The notes: generated by a model from the letters alone, not told the origin. DNA of 64,000 nt from Bdellovibrionota bacterium (GCA_040386775.1 JAZKEU010000011.1:18556-82555), one strand, 5' to 3'; shown: positions 8,859 to 18,315, counted from the stretch's first letter. Program-made: numbers and translations.

Positions 8859-9425
8859 ATGTCTACAATTATCAATAGCCAAATCCCAGCGTTTAAAGCT
8901 CAAGCTTATCACAAAGGTGATTTCGTAACTGTTACAGAAAAAGATTTAAAAGGAAAATGGTCTATCTTTTTCTTCTACCCTGCTGACTTCACATTCGTTT
9001 GCCCAACTGAATTGGGTGACATGGCAGATAAATACGCTGAATTCCAAAAGATGGGCGTAGAAATTTACAGCGTAAGTACAGACACTCATTTCACGCACAA
9101 AGCATGGCATGACACTTCAGAAACAATCAAAAAAATTAAATACCCAATGCTAGCAGATCCAACAGCTCACTTAGCAAAAGCTTTCGGCGTGTACATTGAG
9201 GACGCAGGTTTGGCTTATCGCGGAACATTCCTTGTAAACCCAGAAGGACAAATTAAAGTTGCAGAACTTCATGACAACGGAATCGGAAGAAATGCGGATG
9301 AATTACTTCGCAAGACCCAAGCGGCACAATTCATTGCAAAGAACCCAAGTGAAGTTTGCCCAGCAAAATGGACTCCAGGAGCAAAAACACTGAAGCCAGG
9401 ATTAGACCTAGTAGGCAAAATTTAA
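8859..9425 (+). CDS. ahpC: Alkyl hydroperoxide reductase subunit C (typical 2-Cys peroxiredoxin)
   Basis: Peroxiredoxin that reduces H2O2, organic peroxides and peroxynitrite in the cytoplasm, using electrons from AhpF. Peroxidatic Cys48 lies in FTFVCPTEL and resolving Cys167 in PSEVCPAKW. The length of 188 residues matches the family. The start at 8859 is chosen because CCGGAGG lies five bases upstream and the protein then begins MSTIINSQIPAF like known AhpC; the upstream ATG at 8781 would add an unrelated leader. It is followed by a strong hairpin and then ahpF, with OxyR control likely. Confidence 0.97.
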   Translation: MSTIINSQIPAFKAQAYHKGDFVTVTEKDLKGKWSIFFFYPADFTFVCPTELGDMADKYAEFQKMGVEIYSVSTDTHFTHKAWHDTSETIKKIKYPMLADPTAHLAKAFGVYIEDAGLAYRGTFLVNPEGQIKVAELHDNGIGRNADELLRKTQAAQFIAKNPSEVCPAKWTPGAKTLKPGLDLVGKI

Positions 9426-9536
9426 ACAGCCGATAACAAGGCCGACCGAAATCATTTTAAAAATGAATTTCATCGGCCTCGTTAGCTAGGAAATCAGGCC
9501 AACTTTAGAACCGTCTCTTTAAATTTTCGGCTGTTT
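9424..9536 (+). promoter_or_regulatory. Nested hairpin between ahpC and ahpF
   Basis: The inner stem pairs 9435-9460 with 9461-9483. It includes AAGGCCGA against TCGGCCT, then GAAAT against ATTTC, with a bulge and one mismatch. An outer perfect ten-base inverted repeat, AAACAGCCGA (9424-9433) and TCGGCTGTTT (9527-9536), encloses it. It is not followed by a uridine run, so it looks like an attenuation, processing or stability element. It could keep AhpC in excess over AhpF. Confidence 0.65.
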
Positions 9537-9563
9537 ATATTAACTATTTTCGCGGAGGCTCTT

Positions 9564-11120
9564 ATGTTAGACCAAGATTTAAAAGACCAACTCAAAACAG
9601 TATTTGCTCCGCTAGAAAATAACGTAGAACTTGTTTACAGTGAGTCCGAAGCGGATCAAAATGAATTGGTAGAAATGCTTAACGGCATTGCAGAAACCAA
9701 TGCTAAAATTATCGCAAAATCATCTGGTCAAAAAACAAAGTCTCCAGAATTTCATATTGAATACAAAAATAAGCATACAGGAATTACTTTTAAAGCAATC
9801 CCCGGTGGACATGAATTCACCTCTCTTATCCTTGCGATCTTAAATGCAGACGGTAAAGGAAAGTTGCCGGAAGAATTTATCGCCAACAGAATCAAGAGAT
9901 TAAAAAAACCAATTCACATAAAAACCTATATGTCACTGGAGTGCGAGAACTGCCCCGATGTGGTTCAAACTCTGAATCAAATTGCACTTATTCATGGTGA
10001 TTTTAAACATGACATTATCGATGGTGGATACCACCAAGACGAAGTGAAATCCCTCAGCATTCAAGGTGTGCCTAGCTTGATCGTCGACGGAAATTTAATT
10101 CACTCAGGTAGAATTAAACTTATCGATTTATTAGAAAAATTAGAAGAAACCTTTGGCGTGGATGAATCCAAAGCCAAAAGCGAAGTCTTGAAAAAAGATT
10201 TAGGAAAATTCGATGTTGTTGTTATCGGCGGTGGCCCCGCAGGTGCTTCAGCCGCGATCTACACCGTTAGAAAAGGTCTCAAGACTGCCATGATCACCGA
10301 GAAAATCGGCGGTCAAGTTTCCGAGACAAAAGGAATCGAAAACCTAACTTCTGTCATATACACCGAGGGACCTCAACTTGCCGCTCAACTCACTCAGCAC
10401 GTCGCTGCATATCCAATTGAACTTTTAGAAAACAGAAGAGTAAAAAGTATCGGACAAGGTGCTGATAAAAAAATTGAACTAGAGAGTGGCGAATACTTAA
10501 CCGCAAATTCCATCATCGTTACAACAGGAGCAAAGTGGCGCGAGCTCGGTGTTCCTGGTGAGAAAGAATTCATGGGCAAAGGCGTCGCCTACTGCCCGCA
10601 TTGCGATGGACCATTCTACAAAGGTAAAAAAGTTGCCGTTGTGGGCGGAGGAAATTCTGGTGTGGAAGCTGCAATAGATTTAGCCGGAATCGTGAAAGAG
10701 GTGGTGCTCTTTGAATACAACGATACATTAAAAGCAGATCAAATTTTGGTAGATAAGTTAAAATCACTTCCCAATGTTTCAATCATCACCAGTGCTCAAA
10801 CAAAAGAGATCGCCGGCGACGGAAAAAAAGTAACATCGCTGAATTATATAAATAGGAAAACAGAAAAATTAGAAGAAATGCCTTTAGACGGGGTGTTCAT
10901 TCAAATCGGGCTAGTGCCGAACAGCCAATTTTTGAAAGATACTGTGGAACTTACCAAGTTTGGTGAAATTGTAGTGGATGGAAAAGGAAGAACCTCTGTC
11001 AAAGGCATCTATGCCGCAGGAGACGTAACAACGACTCCATACAAACAAATCATCATCGCCATGGGCGAAGGTGCAAAAGCTGCCCTCGCCGCATTCGAAG
11101 ACAGAATGTATGCTCATTGA
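9564..11120 (+). CDS. ahpF: Alkyl hydroperoxide reductase subunit F
   Basis: NADH-dependent flavin disulfide reductase that recycles oxidised AhpC. The N-terminal tandem thioredoxin folds carry Cys127-x-x-Cys130 (ECENCPDV). The FAD motif [13 protein letters not shown] opens the reductase part, the redox pair is Cys344/Cys347 in YCPHCDG, the NAD motif is [14 protein letters not shown], and the FAD-closing block is [10 protein letters not shown]. The length of 518 residues is usual for AhpF. The ribosome site is GGAGG, eight bases before the ATG. It lies 138 bases after ahpC across a strong hairpin, probably as one regulated unit. It ends one base from the convergent neighbouring gene, without an obvious terminator. 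Confidence 0.97.
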   Translation: MLDQDLKDQLKTVFAPLENNVELVYSESEADQNELVEMLNGIAETNAKIIAKSSGQKTKSPEFHIEYKNKHTGITFKAIPGGHEFTSLILAILNADGKGKLPEEFIANRIKRLKKPIHIKTYMSLECENCPDVVQTLNQIALIHGDFKHDIIDGGYHQDEVKSLSIQGVPSLIVDGNLIHSGRIKLIDLLEKLEETFGVDESKAKSEVLKKDLGKFDVVVIGGGPAGASAAIYTVRKGLKTAMITEKIGGQVSETKGIENLTSVIYTEGPQLAAQLTQHVAAYPIELLENRRVKSIGQGADKKIELESGEYLTANSIIVTTGAKWRELGVPGEKEFMGKGVAYCPHCDGPFYKGKKVAVVGGGNSGVEAAIDLAGIVKEVVLFEYNDTLKADQILVDKLKSLPNVSIITSAQTKEIAGDGKKVTSLNYINRKTEKLEEMPLDGVFIQIGLVPNSQFLKDTVELTKFGEIVVDGKGRTSVKGIYAAGDVTTTPYKQIIIAMGEGAKAALAAFEDRMYAH

Positions 11121-11121
11121 T

Positions 11122-11625
11122 TTAGTTTAAATCCACCTTTTGATTATCGCCAGCAGAATAGCTTTTGCCGGTGATCACAGATTTTGCAAGATTTAAAACA
11201 TAAGCAACCGCAGATGGTGTATCCCAATATTGCGCATGATGAGCATCTACTTTGAGTAAAGTTAATTTAGGATCATCTAAACCTTCAACAAACCAAGCTT
11301 TGTAAGCAGGCTTCCAAAATTTTTCTTTGATAGCTTTATCATCTACAAAGCTCCCGGTTCCACAAATCGAAACATAGCTATGCCCATTGGGATTTGCATA
11401 CGCCAGATTCACTTCACTGCTGGAATCCAAATCATTTTTGATTCCTGAATCTTTACTTGTAAAAAACCAAAGCGTGCCATCAAATTCATCTTCTTGAGTC
11501 GTCATAGGCCTTGAATGCAAATGTCCTTCTGGATTTGTAGTACAGAGCATAGCAAACTTAATGTCTTTGATGAGTTCTCCAACTTTTTTGATCGATTGTT
11601 CTGGCGATAAATCAGTATTCTTCAT
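11122..11625 (-). CDS. Pyridoxamine 5'-phosphate oxidase-like flavin-binding protein
   Basis: Protein of 167 residues with the split-barrel fold of the general stress protein 26/PNPOx-like group. Recognisable parts are the opening helix, the FAMLCTTNPEGHLHSRPMT strand pair, LWFFTSKDSGI, VNLAYANP and YVSICGTG. Members bind FMN, F420 or haem and are often induced by stress; a true pyridoxine oxidase role is unlikely. It has an AGGAGT ribosome site before the ATG. It is convergent with ahpF, so the link to oxidative stress is by proximity only. Confidence 0.87.
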   Translation of the reverse strand: MKNTDLSPEQSIKKVGELIKDIKFAMLCTTNPEGHLHSRPMTTQEDEFDGTLWFFTSKDSGIKNDLDSSSEVNLAYANPNGHSYVSICGTGSFVDDKAIKEKFWKPAYKAWFVEGLDDPKLTLLKVDAHHAQYWDTPSAVAYVLNLAKSVITGKSYSAGDNQKVDLN

Positions 11626-11783
11626 AGGTACTCCTTTAAAGCACCATTATCTTTTCAATTGGTATGATTTTCTATAACAATGAGAGAAAGTGACTAAATC
11701 TACAAAGTAGCTTTAAACAAAAGCAAAAAAGTGCATAAGATATTTATTGAACTGGACCTAAATCCCTAAGAGACCAGGAACTG

Positions 11784-11803
11784 CCTGCATTTTACCTGCA
11801 TTT
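11784..11803. repeat. Tandem CCTGCATTT direct repeat upstream of cassette A
   Basis: CCTGCATTT occurs twice (11784-11792 and 11795-11803), an 11-base period of about one helical turn, roughly 40 bases before the cassette A ligase ATG. It could be a regulator site. It is not repeated before the cassette B ligase. Confidence 0.4.
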
Positions 11804-11841
11804 AAAAAAGAGAACTTTAACTATATTTATTAATATTTCAA

Positions 11842-13143
11842 ATGGCCGATAAGAAAAGCATGGACGCTTTCAAAAAATTATCCAGTCACAATTCCCTAAA
11901 TATTAATGAGCTCATAAAATATGCTCGTCAATATTCTAATTTTTATAAGGAACTCCATAAAAATCTTCCCGATATCGCTCCCCTCGAAATATTTCCACTC
12001 ACACCAAGTGAAAAGTTTTGGGAATCGAACAAGTCCACCAAAAATACGTTACTCACGGGTCCACAGGATGATGGAATTTTACTTCGCAGTGGAGGCACGA
12101 CTGGCAATCCAAAATTTTCTGTATATTCCAAACTCGAATGGGAAATATGCACGCAACTCGCCGGTGAAAAATTTGGCTTAAGCCATATTGAGAGCAAGGA
12201 CCGTGTGGCCAATCTATTTTTTGCTGGCGGTCTATACGGCTCATATCTTTTTGCTACTAGAATTTTAGAGCTATGTCCTATTGACGTGGTTCATTTGCCT
12301 ATCGCCGGACACACTTCGAATCAAGAAATGGGTGAAATTCTAGAACAATTTAAACCCAATGTTTTAATGGGAGTACCTGGTACGATCATTGGTTTGGCTG
12401 ATCACCTTCGAAAAAACAAAATGGATGGTTCCTACATCAAAAAAATATTTTTTGCCGGAGATTTTTTCTTTAGTGATCAAGAAAATTTGGTTAAATCTAT
12501 TTTTAAAAATGCAGCAATTTATCCGATCAGTTATGCAAGCTCTGACGCCGGACTGATTGGTTATCATGATAAAACTTGCGGTAAAGACGAATACAGATCC
12601 ATTGATGATTACATTCACGTCGAAATACTGGATGAGCATACCCTAAAAAATATTGATGTCCCTGGCAAAGAAGGAATTATCGTCATTACCAATTTATTCA
12701 GAAAATTGATGCCTATCATTCGTTATCCAGCTGGGGACCGTGGGATGTGGGTGGAAAACACCACAGGCAAAGACCGCAAATTTAAGCTGCTAGGTCGCAG
12801 TGATGAAGCGGCAAGAGCAGGTGGCATAAAATTTTATGTCAGTGAAGTTCGAAACCTTTTAAATACATATAAAAATAAAATTCAATTCGTCGATTTTCAG
12901 ATGATCCTCGAACACAAAAATCTTAAAGACCACCTCACGATAAAGATAGCGACACTTTCCGCACCAAAGACTCATGAAAAATATGAAAAAGAAATCATCA
13001 GTCAACTCATAAACTCAAGGCCAAAAACAGAAATATTAGAGGCCCAAAATATTTGTATTCTTATAGAGTGGGTGCTGCCTGAGCATTTAATTACCAGCCT
13101 AAAAACCGGTAAAATTAAACGAGTCATTGATCAGAGAGAATAG
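11842..13143 (+). CDS. PaaK-like adenylate-forming ligase, cassette A
   Basis: ANL-superfamily enzyme of 433 residues. It is expected to activate a carboxylic acid as acyl-AMP and pass it to CoA or a carrier. The ATP-binding P-loop SGGTTGNPK is at residues 83-91, the adenylate motif YASSDAGLIGY in the middle, GDRG and LLGRSDEA mark the hinge, and a C-terminal catalytic lysine (Lys424) lies in TGKIKR. It resembles phenylacetate-CoA ligase in size and motif style. The substrate is unknown. About half of the residues match the cassette B ligase at 16999. It is followed after five bases by the acyltransferase gene, so the two are surely cotranscribed. Confidence 0.85.
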   Translation: MADKKSMDAFKKLSSHNSLNINELIKYARQYSNFYKELHKNLPDIAPLEIFPLTPSEKFWESNKSTKNTLLTGPQDDGILLRSGGTTGNPKFSVYSKLEWEICTQLAGEKFGLSHIESKDRVANLFFAGGLYGSYLFATRILELCPIDVVHLPIAGHTSNQEMGEILEQFKPNVLMGVPGTIIGLADHLRKNKMDGSYIKKIFFAGDFFFSDQENLVKSIFKNAAIYPISYASSDAGLIGYHDKTCGKDEYRSIDDYIHVEILDEHTLKNIDVPGKEGIIVITNLFRKLMPIIRYPAGDRGMWVENTTGKDRKFKLLGRSDEAARAGGIKFYVSEVRNLLNTYKNKIQFVDFQMILEHKNLKDHLTIKIATLSAPKTHEKYEKEIISQLINSRPKTEILEAQNICILIEWVLPEHLITSLKTGKIKRVIDQRE

Positions 13144-13148
13144 TATTT

Positions 13149-13853
13149 ATGAATAAAAAACTGGAACAATTAAAATATATTATTCTTCCTGGGAAATTTC
13201 CGAATGATCCTATTGCACAGGATTTGCACAATAAATCTTTTTTGTACTGGAAAAATTTTTGGAATAAAATTTTTGAAGAAAAAAAATTAAATCACCAAGT
13301 ACTCGCAGACAATCTTTGGCGCCAAGACCTTATTGGGCTTATTATTAACGACAATGAAATTGTAGGACAGATTTTTTATTCTTTTTTTAATCTCAAAAGC
13401 CTCACCTCTAACAATCACTCCTACTTGATCAATAACTATACGGAAGATTTTTTTGCCAGGCTCAAAGAACAAGGCATTACTAATTTTATGACTATGGAAT
13501 CCATCGGAATAGCTCCGCACTGGCGCAAAAACCAATCTGGAGTTCCTATGTCGGCAGTCATATTCAGTTTAGCCTGTGAACACTTGAAGCAATTTGAGAA
13601 TGAAGTTTTAATTGGTGCTGCAAGAAAAAATTCTGTGGTACCCTCCGTACTCAAACAGCTGGGTGCAGAGGCATTGATCACCGATATTGATCTCTATGAC
13701 GAGCCAGCCGAACTTATTGCTATTTTTAGAAAGAATATCAAAGTTTACCCTGATTCGGCAGTACCACTTCTCTCCAAAAAACTATGGAATCAAAGACAAG
13801 ATTTATCTCAAGACACGCCAATGCTAAAAGTGAAGAAAAAGAGTGCGGCTTAA
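13149..13853 (+). CDS. GNAT/FeeM-like N-acyltransferase, cassette A
   Basis: Protein of 234 residues, most like the GNAT fold by eye. A strand pair (LIGLIINDNEIVGQIFYSFF) is followed about 60 residues later by MESIGIAPHWRKNQSGVP and a long helix, which corresponds to the acyl-CoA pyrophosphate-binding motif. The acidic residue just before IAP and the order of elements recall FeeM/LuxI-type acyltransferases, but the classical LuxI residue set is not complete. It would take the acyl group activated by the ligase. It overlaps the convergent HDO gene by four bases. It is a clear paralogue of 18337-19029. Confidence 0.6.
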   Translation: MNKKLEQLKYIILPGKFPNDPIAQDLHNKSFLYWKNFWNKIFEEKKLNHQVLADNLWRQDLIGLIINDNEIVGQIFYSFFNLKSLTSNNHSYLINNYTEDFFARLKEQGITNFMTMESIGIAPHWRKNQSGVPMSAVIFSLACEHLKQFENEVLIGAARKNSVVPSVLKQLGAEALITDIDLYDEPAELIAIFRKNIKVYPDSAVPLLSKKLWNQRQDLSQDTPMLKVKKKSAA

Positions 13854-14482
13854 ATTTTTTGTATCGAGTTTAATATTTGAGTATAGAGCATTGCACTTTG
13901 CCTTAAGCTATCGCGAAAAGCTTGTAACTCTTCTCTCGTGAGTCCCATTAACAATTTGAGACCTTCTTCATAGTGCCCGACATCTTCTTCTGAATGAATT
14001 CTCAAGAATCTTCCAGCTTGTTCCCCATGGGTTTCTGCCACGATCTTATAAGCTCTCGCTGCTTCTTGAGAAGCAATGCCTTCCAACAAAAATGCATAAC
14101 CCAATTGAGCTGCCGGACTAACGTGCTCTATAAAGTAATATTGATTTTGATAAAATACTTTTGTTTCTGGAAGTTCTACAAAACTCTTAATAGATAGACC
14201 CATGTGCTTTAAATCATCTAAAGCCAATAAATCATGTGCAGATTCACCATTAAGAAACCCTAAGGCTTGATACTGCCTTTCTCGATTTTTCACTCCCCAA
14301 TGCGCAGCCATTAAAGCAATAAAACACGTAGTGTGTCTCACATAATAGTATGTTTGAGCTAGCCATTGACTGTAGTGGTTCTTATCATTCCAGGGGAATT
14401 GATGAAATATCTTGCCTACGGCTTTTACCGTTTGGCCCAGTTCATTTATAGTCGATTGCAAGTCGTTTTCTACTGACTTCAT
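13850..14482 (-). CDS. Haem-oxygenase-like diiron oxidase (HDO), cassette A
   Basis: All-helical protein of 210 residues of the iron-containing redox enzyme/TenA-like group. The metal-site pattern expected for HDO enzymes is present: Glu80-x-x-His83 (GESAHD), Glu134 (FLLEG), and His163..Asp167-x-x-His170 (IHSEEDVGH). Family members perform N-oxygenation, C-C cleavage or desaturation on amino- or fatty-acid-derived substrates. Here it follows the PAS-like gene after five bases and is in the XRE operon. In cassette B the homologue is on the opposite strand, in the ligase operon. The reaction cannot be predicted. Confidence 0.8.
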   Translation of the reverse strand: MKSVENDLQSTINELGQTVKAVGKIFHQFPWNDKNHYSQWLAQTYYYVRHTTCFIALMAAHWGVKNRERQYQALGFLNGESAHDLLALDDLKHMGLSIKSFVELPETKVFYQNQYYFIEHVSPAAQLGYAFLLEGIASQEAARAYKIVAETHGEQAGRFLRIHSEEDVGHYEEGLKLLMGLTREELQAFRDSLRQSAMLYTQILNSIQKI

Positions 14483-14487
14483 GGATA

Positions 14488-15189
14488 TTATGTTTTAACT
14501 AAGGAACCGTGTTCTGGAATTTTAAAAGTATGTAAAAATCCACCAACAGAACCATCGATACGATACAAACGACACATTAGCGCCGATTGCATTTTGATCC
14601 ATATTTTTTTGTTCGAAAAAATTTCTTCTGCGTAATGAACAGGGAAATTTGGCGTGTATACACCGCTGATTTCTCCTGAAAGAATTTGAGACACGGTTTC
14701 AGAAATTCTTTTAAAAACGAAACTATCTCTCGTAAACAGATCCATCCACGTAAAGCAAAAAATTTCGCTAAACGAGTAACTCATATATCTATACAATTCC
14801 AGAGATCTGAATATCTGAATAGAGGCAGCATCGTAGACCTCAATCATATCTTTTTCATCAATTTTATCAAAAAGATCATCAGGAGGTAGCAATCCCATAC
14901 TTCTCATGGAGAACCATGCATACTTACGGTTGTCGCCGATGAGATCAATTTTACTTGCAGAGGCTTCCATCAGCTGGGTGGAGTAAGTTTTCATAACCGT
15001 TAGAATCTCGAGTTGTTTCTCTAGACTCAATGAAAGAAACTTTTCAACACCGATGGTATTATAAGATTCAATTTGTATATTGTATGCCGAAACCATATTC
15101 GAAAGTTCTACACAGTAATTTAGAAAAATCGGAAGAGTTTCTGTAGATACTCTTCCTTTTGGTACCTTTATAGACATATTGATTTCCAT
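14488..15189 (-). CDS. PAS-like sensor protein, cassette A
   Basis: Protein of 233 residues with no confident family. Residues about 120-225 look like a PAS fold. The segment SYSFSEIFCFTWMDLFTRD matches the usual Y-S-x-x-E-L...W..L..RD pattern, and the terminal strands (IWIKMQSALMCRLYRIDGSVGGFLHTF) resemble the last PAS hairpin. The N-terminal 110 residues are helical. There is no output domain, so it may work with the XRE protein encoded 25 bases upstream. GGAG lies before the ATG. The paralogue is at 19656-20360. A role in ligand sensing is inferred. Confidence 0.6.
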   Translation of the reverse strand: MEINMSIKVPKGRVSTETLPIFLNYCVELSNMVSAYNIQIESYNTIGVEKFLSLSLEKQLEILTVMKTYSTQLMEASASKIDLIGDNRKYAWFSMRSMGLLPPDDLFDKIDEKDMIEVYDAASIQIFRSLELYRYMSYSFSEIFCFTWMDLFTRDSFVFKRISETVSQILSGEISGVYTPNFPVHYAEEIFSNKKIWIKMQSALMCRLYRIDGSVGGFLHTFKIPEHGSLVKT

Positions 15190-15214
15190 AAAGTTTCTCC
15201 TTCAAGTGAAATAT

Positions 15215-15484
15215 TTATTTAGTTTTTTTACTAAAAATACTTCTTTTAAAAAAATCTAAATGTATCGCAGTCATTACGCTGTAAAATTCCTTAGGTGAAA
15301 TTTTATAAATTTCAACGATTTTCCTAAGTGCTTCCAAAGGCGGAGATGATACTCCTCTTTCCCAATTTGCGACAAATTGCGAACTGTAATCTAGCTCTTT
15401 GGCAACTTGAACTTGGGTTAATTTACGTTGAATACGTTTCTGGCGCAAAAAAATTCCTAACTCTGTAAATGATATATTATCCAT
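15215..15484 (-). CDS. XRE-family regulator, cassette A
   Basis: DNA-binding protein of 89 residues. The helix-turn-helix at about 12-65 contains LTQVQVAKELDYSSQFVANWERGVSSPP, typical of the Cro/C1 group. A short basic tail follows, with no ligand domain. First gene of an operon with the PAS-like and HDO genes. No clear Shine-Dalgarno is seen; the bases before the ATG (GGCCC in mRNA sense) are conserved in cassette B. It probably binds the conserved block just upstream and controls its own cassette. Confidence 0.9.
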   Translation of the reverse strand: MDNISFTELGIFLRQKRIQRKLTQVQVAKELDYSSQFVANWERGVSSPPLEALRKIVEIYKISPKEFYSVMTAIHLDFFKRSIFSKKTK

Positions 15485-15518
15485 GGGCCAATATTACCAC
15501 GATTCTAATATTTATCAA

Positions 15519-15548
15519 TTGTCATAATTCTAACATGGAAGAAATACC
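15519..15548 (-). promoter_or_regulatory. Conserved operator-like block upstream of cassette A XRE gene
   Basis: Contains TGTC-N8-AACA (15520-15535), followed on the + strand by ATGGAAGAAATACC. In this 30-base block, 22 positions match the block at 20709-20738 in cassette B, although the surrounding non-coding sequence has diverged. This suggests a binding site for the XRE proteins or a shared promoter element. Confidence 0.5.
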
Positions 15549-15690
15549 TTATATGTACTCTACAAGATAGAAATAGCATTTTTGTTTAAATCTGAGTATT
15601 TTTAATATTATACAAATTTTATTAAAACAAAACTGTCCATTATTTTTACAGTTCTAAATACATCCTTCGTGCCAGAGAGTTAATTTTTAA

Positions 15691-16908
15691 TTAATCTACA
15701 TAATCTAAGTTCTTATGAAAGGATTCTTTTAGATAAAAAAGTGGACCGATAGAAAGAACTATTGTCAAAATACCAACAAAAAGCCCTGCCATCATTATTC
15801 CCTGATTTGCCTTGAGATAAACAAACAACATGGAAAGTGGAATGAGTGTGGCTCTACCAAAATTAGTAATTGCCGTCGTGGCTGTAGCGCGAATGTTTGT
15901 GCCAAATTGCTCTGCTGCAACTTGAACAAATATTGCCCAGTAGCCACTCGCAATTCCCATGTAGACACAAAAAATATAAAACATACGACTAGAAATATCT
16001 TTTAAGAAAAAATAACCAATAATTCCAGAAGAAGAGAGTATCATAAAAATAATTAAGGCTTTTATTCTGCTTTTTAAAACCTGACTGACCAATGCACTCA
16101 AGAATCCACCAACTATAACTCCAATATAACAATAAAAAATAGATTCTCCAGCAACTATATCTTTACTGATACCTAAACTCGAAGTGAATTCCGGGGATAA
16201 CGTTATCAATATTCCCATGATGTACCAGAGCTGAATTGCCACAAGAATGCAGGCCAAAAATTTATAGAATCTTTCTTTGTGCGTAAAGAGAGACAAAATA
16301 TCTCCACGCCGAGCTGGTGATTGCTCTACTTTTTTAAAAAGCTCTGATTCTAAAATTTTTACTCTGAGTAAGAGCAAGGAAATCCCCATCACCCCACCAA
16401 TAATATACGCCGTACGCCAATCAAAATGCTTTGCAATCGGCCACGCCAAAAGAGCGCCAGACATTCCAATCGTCGCAATTGCCATAGTACCATAACTTCT
16501 TTTTTCTTTAGGTAAGAGTTCTGAAACAAGCGTAATACCAATTCCCAATTCTCCAGCAAGCCCAAACCCTGCGATAAATCGTAAAATCGCGTAAGAAGTT
16601 ACGTCCTGAACAAAAGCATTTAAAAACGTTGCCAGAGAGTACATCAAGATAGAACCTAACAATACTTTGAGACGCCCTTTTTTATCGGCCCAAACTCCAA
16701 AAAAAACTCCACCCAGTAACATTCCTGCCATCTGAATATTCAAAAGCAAAAGACCTTGATCTAAAATCTCTGCTTCATTTAAGCCTAAGTCTTTTAAACT
16801 GGGCACTCTCACGACACTGAATAATATTAGATCGTATATGTCGACAAAGTAACCCAAGGCCGCCACAGCAATTGTTAAAATAACTTTATAATCTTTTTTT
16901 GTTTCCAT
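15691..16908 (-). CDS. Major facilitator superfamily transporter
   Basis: Inner-membrane protein of 405 residues with about 12 hydrophobic helices. The loop 2-3 motif GVWADKKGRLKVL and the first helix (GYFVDIYDLILFSV, with charged Asp) are like those of metabolite:H+ symporter and sugar/organic-acid transporters of the MFS. It lies between the two cassettes, reads toward cassette A, and is divergent from the cassette B ligase across 90 bases. It may therefore export or import the cassette product or precursor, but this is from location only. No duplicate exists for the other cassette. Confidence 0.9.
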   Translation of the reverse strand: METKKDYKVILTIAVAALGYFVDIYDLILFSVVRVPSLKDLGLNEAEILDQGLLLLNIQMAGMLLGGVFFGVWADKKGRLKVLLGSILMYSLATFLNAFVQDVTSYAILRFIAGFGLAGELGIGITLVSELLPKEKRSYGTMAIATIGMSGALLAWPIAKHFDWRTAYIIGGVMGISLLLLRVKILESELFKKVEQSPARRGDILSLFTHKERFYKFLACILVAIQLWYIMGILITLSPEFTSSLGISKDIVAGESIFYCYIGVIVGGFLSALVSQVLKSRIKALIIFMILSSSGIIGYFFLKDISSRMFYIFCVYMGIASGYWAIFVQVAAEQFGTNIRATATTAITNFGRATLIPLSMLFVYLKANQGIMMAGLFVGILTIVLSIGPLFYLKESFHKNLDYVD

Positions 16909-16964
16909 AATATTATGCTAAATTTGATTGCATCCTATGTCTAGCTACAAAATGAATTTAAATT

Positions 16965-16976
16965 TAACAATTGTTA
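16965..16976. promoter_or_regulatory. Palindrome in the MFS/ligase B divergent promoter
   Basis: TAACAATTGTTA is a perfect 12-base palindrome in the 90-base divergent region between the MFS gene and the cassette B ligase. It could be an operator for either direction. AT-rich palindromes this short can arise by chance. Confidence 0.35.
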
Positions 16977-16998
16977 TTGAATATCCGATAAAATAAAC

Positions 16999-18315
16999 AT
17001 GAGTAAGGCTTTAAAAATTCAACCTCCACAGGTGTCGTCTTCAATCGAAGGAATACTATCTCCCCAAGAACTTATCCACTTTGTACGAAAGCATTCTCCG
17101 TTCTATAAAAGTTTGTATCAAGATCTTCCTGACATTCTCCAACTCAAAGATCTTCCTCTTACCCCACAAGATGCTTTTTGGACTGCTAATACTCTGCCCA
17201 ATAGCAAAGTTCTGACCTCAAACCTGACCAATGGACTAGTTCTCCGCAGTGGTGGGACGACAGGAAATCCTAAATTCTCCGCCTTCACACACGCAGAGTG
17301 GAAAATCTATACTGAAACAACGGGAGAAGGATTTGCGAAAGGCGCAATTGATTCCGGAGACGTCCTTGCGAATCTCTTTCCTGTTGGAAATATGTATGGA
17401 TCATTTATCTTCACGACAAGATATCTAGAATCCTGCCCTACAAATGTTGTTCAACTCCCTATTGCATCCCACATAGAGCTTTCAGAAATTCCACAAATTC
17501 TCCAAGAATTCCAAGCCAATGCAATTGCAAGTGTTCCAACCACACTTATGAATTTTGCAGAGCATATTAAGAAAAATTCTCTGGACTTCAATTTCCATCA
17601 AATTAAAAAAATATTTTTTGCAGGCGAGCCTCTTTTTGAGGATCAGAGAAAAAGATTAAAAGAAATTTTTCCTGATGCTCAAGTATTTTCTATAGGCTAT
17701 GCCAGTGTCGATGCCGGAATGTTAGGCTACGCGGATCGTACATGCAAAGTTAATGAGCACCGTGTTTTCAGTCAACATACTGTCATAGAAATTATTGATG
17801 AAAAGACTCATGAAGTTATAGAAAAAGAAAATCAAGAAGGCTTAATTGTTGTCACCAACCTTTATAGAAAACTTATGCCTATTGTTCGATACCCTGTTGG
17901 AGACAGAGGAATGTGGGTCGAGAAAAAAGGAAATCCAGACCGAAAATTCAAATTGCTAGGAAGATCCGAAGAGGCCGCTTGCGTTGGGGGCGTTAAATTT
18001 TATGTTCATGATGTGAGAACTTTATTAGAAGCTTACCGGGAAAAACTTCAGATTGTTGATTTCCAACTGCTGACGCTACATCAGAGCAAGAGAGATTGTC
18101 TTGTTATCAAAATAGCAAGCCGCCTGCCCTCTCAAAAGCTGCACCAACATTCTCAAGAAATTATAAATGAACTCATACGCGTCCGCCCACTTTATACTGA
18201 AATAATTCAAGAAGGAGGGATCGAACCTCTCCAAATAGAATGGATTACTCCAGATCAATTAGAGATTAATCCAAGAACAGGAAAGTTGCGTAGAGTATCT
18301 GACAAACGAATTTAA
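16999..18315 (+). CDS. PaaK-like adenylate-forming ligase, cassette B
   Basis: ANL-superfamily ligase of 438 residues, paralogue of 11842-13143. The P-loop SGGTTGNPK is at 84-92, followed by YASVDAGMLGY, the hinge block KLLGRSEEA and the catalytic lysine Lys429 in TGKLRR. The catalytic positions are kept while the middle (substrate-pocket) region differs from copy A, so the two may activate different acids. It leads an operon with the acyltransferase (21-base gap) and the HDO gene (18-base gap). Confidence 0.85.
   Translation: MSKALKIQPPQVSSSIEGILSPQELIHFVRKHSPFYKSLYQDLPDILQLKDLPLTPQDAFWTANTLPNSKVLTSNLTNGLVLRSGGTTGNPKFSAFTHAEWKIYTETTGEGFAKGAIDSGDVLANLFPVGNMYGSFIFTTRYLESCPTNVVQLPIASHIELSEIPQILQEFQANAIASVPTTLMNFAEHIKKNSLDFNFHQIKKIFFAGEPLFEDQRKRLKEIFPDAQVFSIGYASVDAGMLGYADRTCKVNEHRVFSQHTVIEIIDEKTHEVIEKENQEGLIVVTNLYRKLMPIVRYPVGDRGMWVEKKGNPDRKFKLLGRSEEAACVGGVKFYVHDVRTLLEAYREKLQIVDFQLLTLHQSKRDCLVIKIASRLPSQKLHQHSQEIINELIRVRPLYTEIIQEGGIEPLQIEWITPDQLEINPRTGKLRRVSDKRI

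Noticed and set aside
13149-13853. True LuxI acyl-homoserine-lactone synthase
   Set aside because: The element order is similar, but the full set of LuxI invariant residues is not present, and there is no LuxR-type gene nearby.
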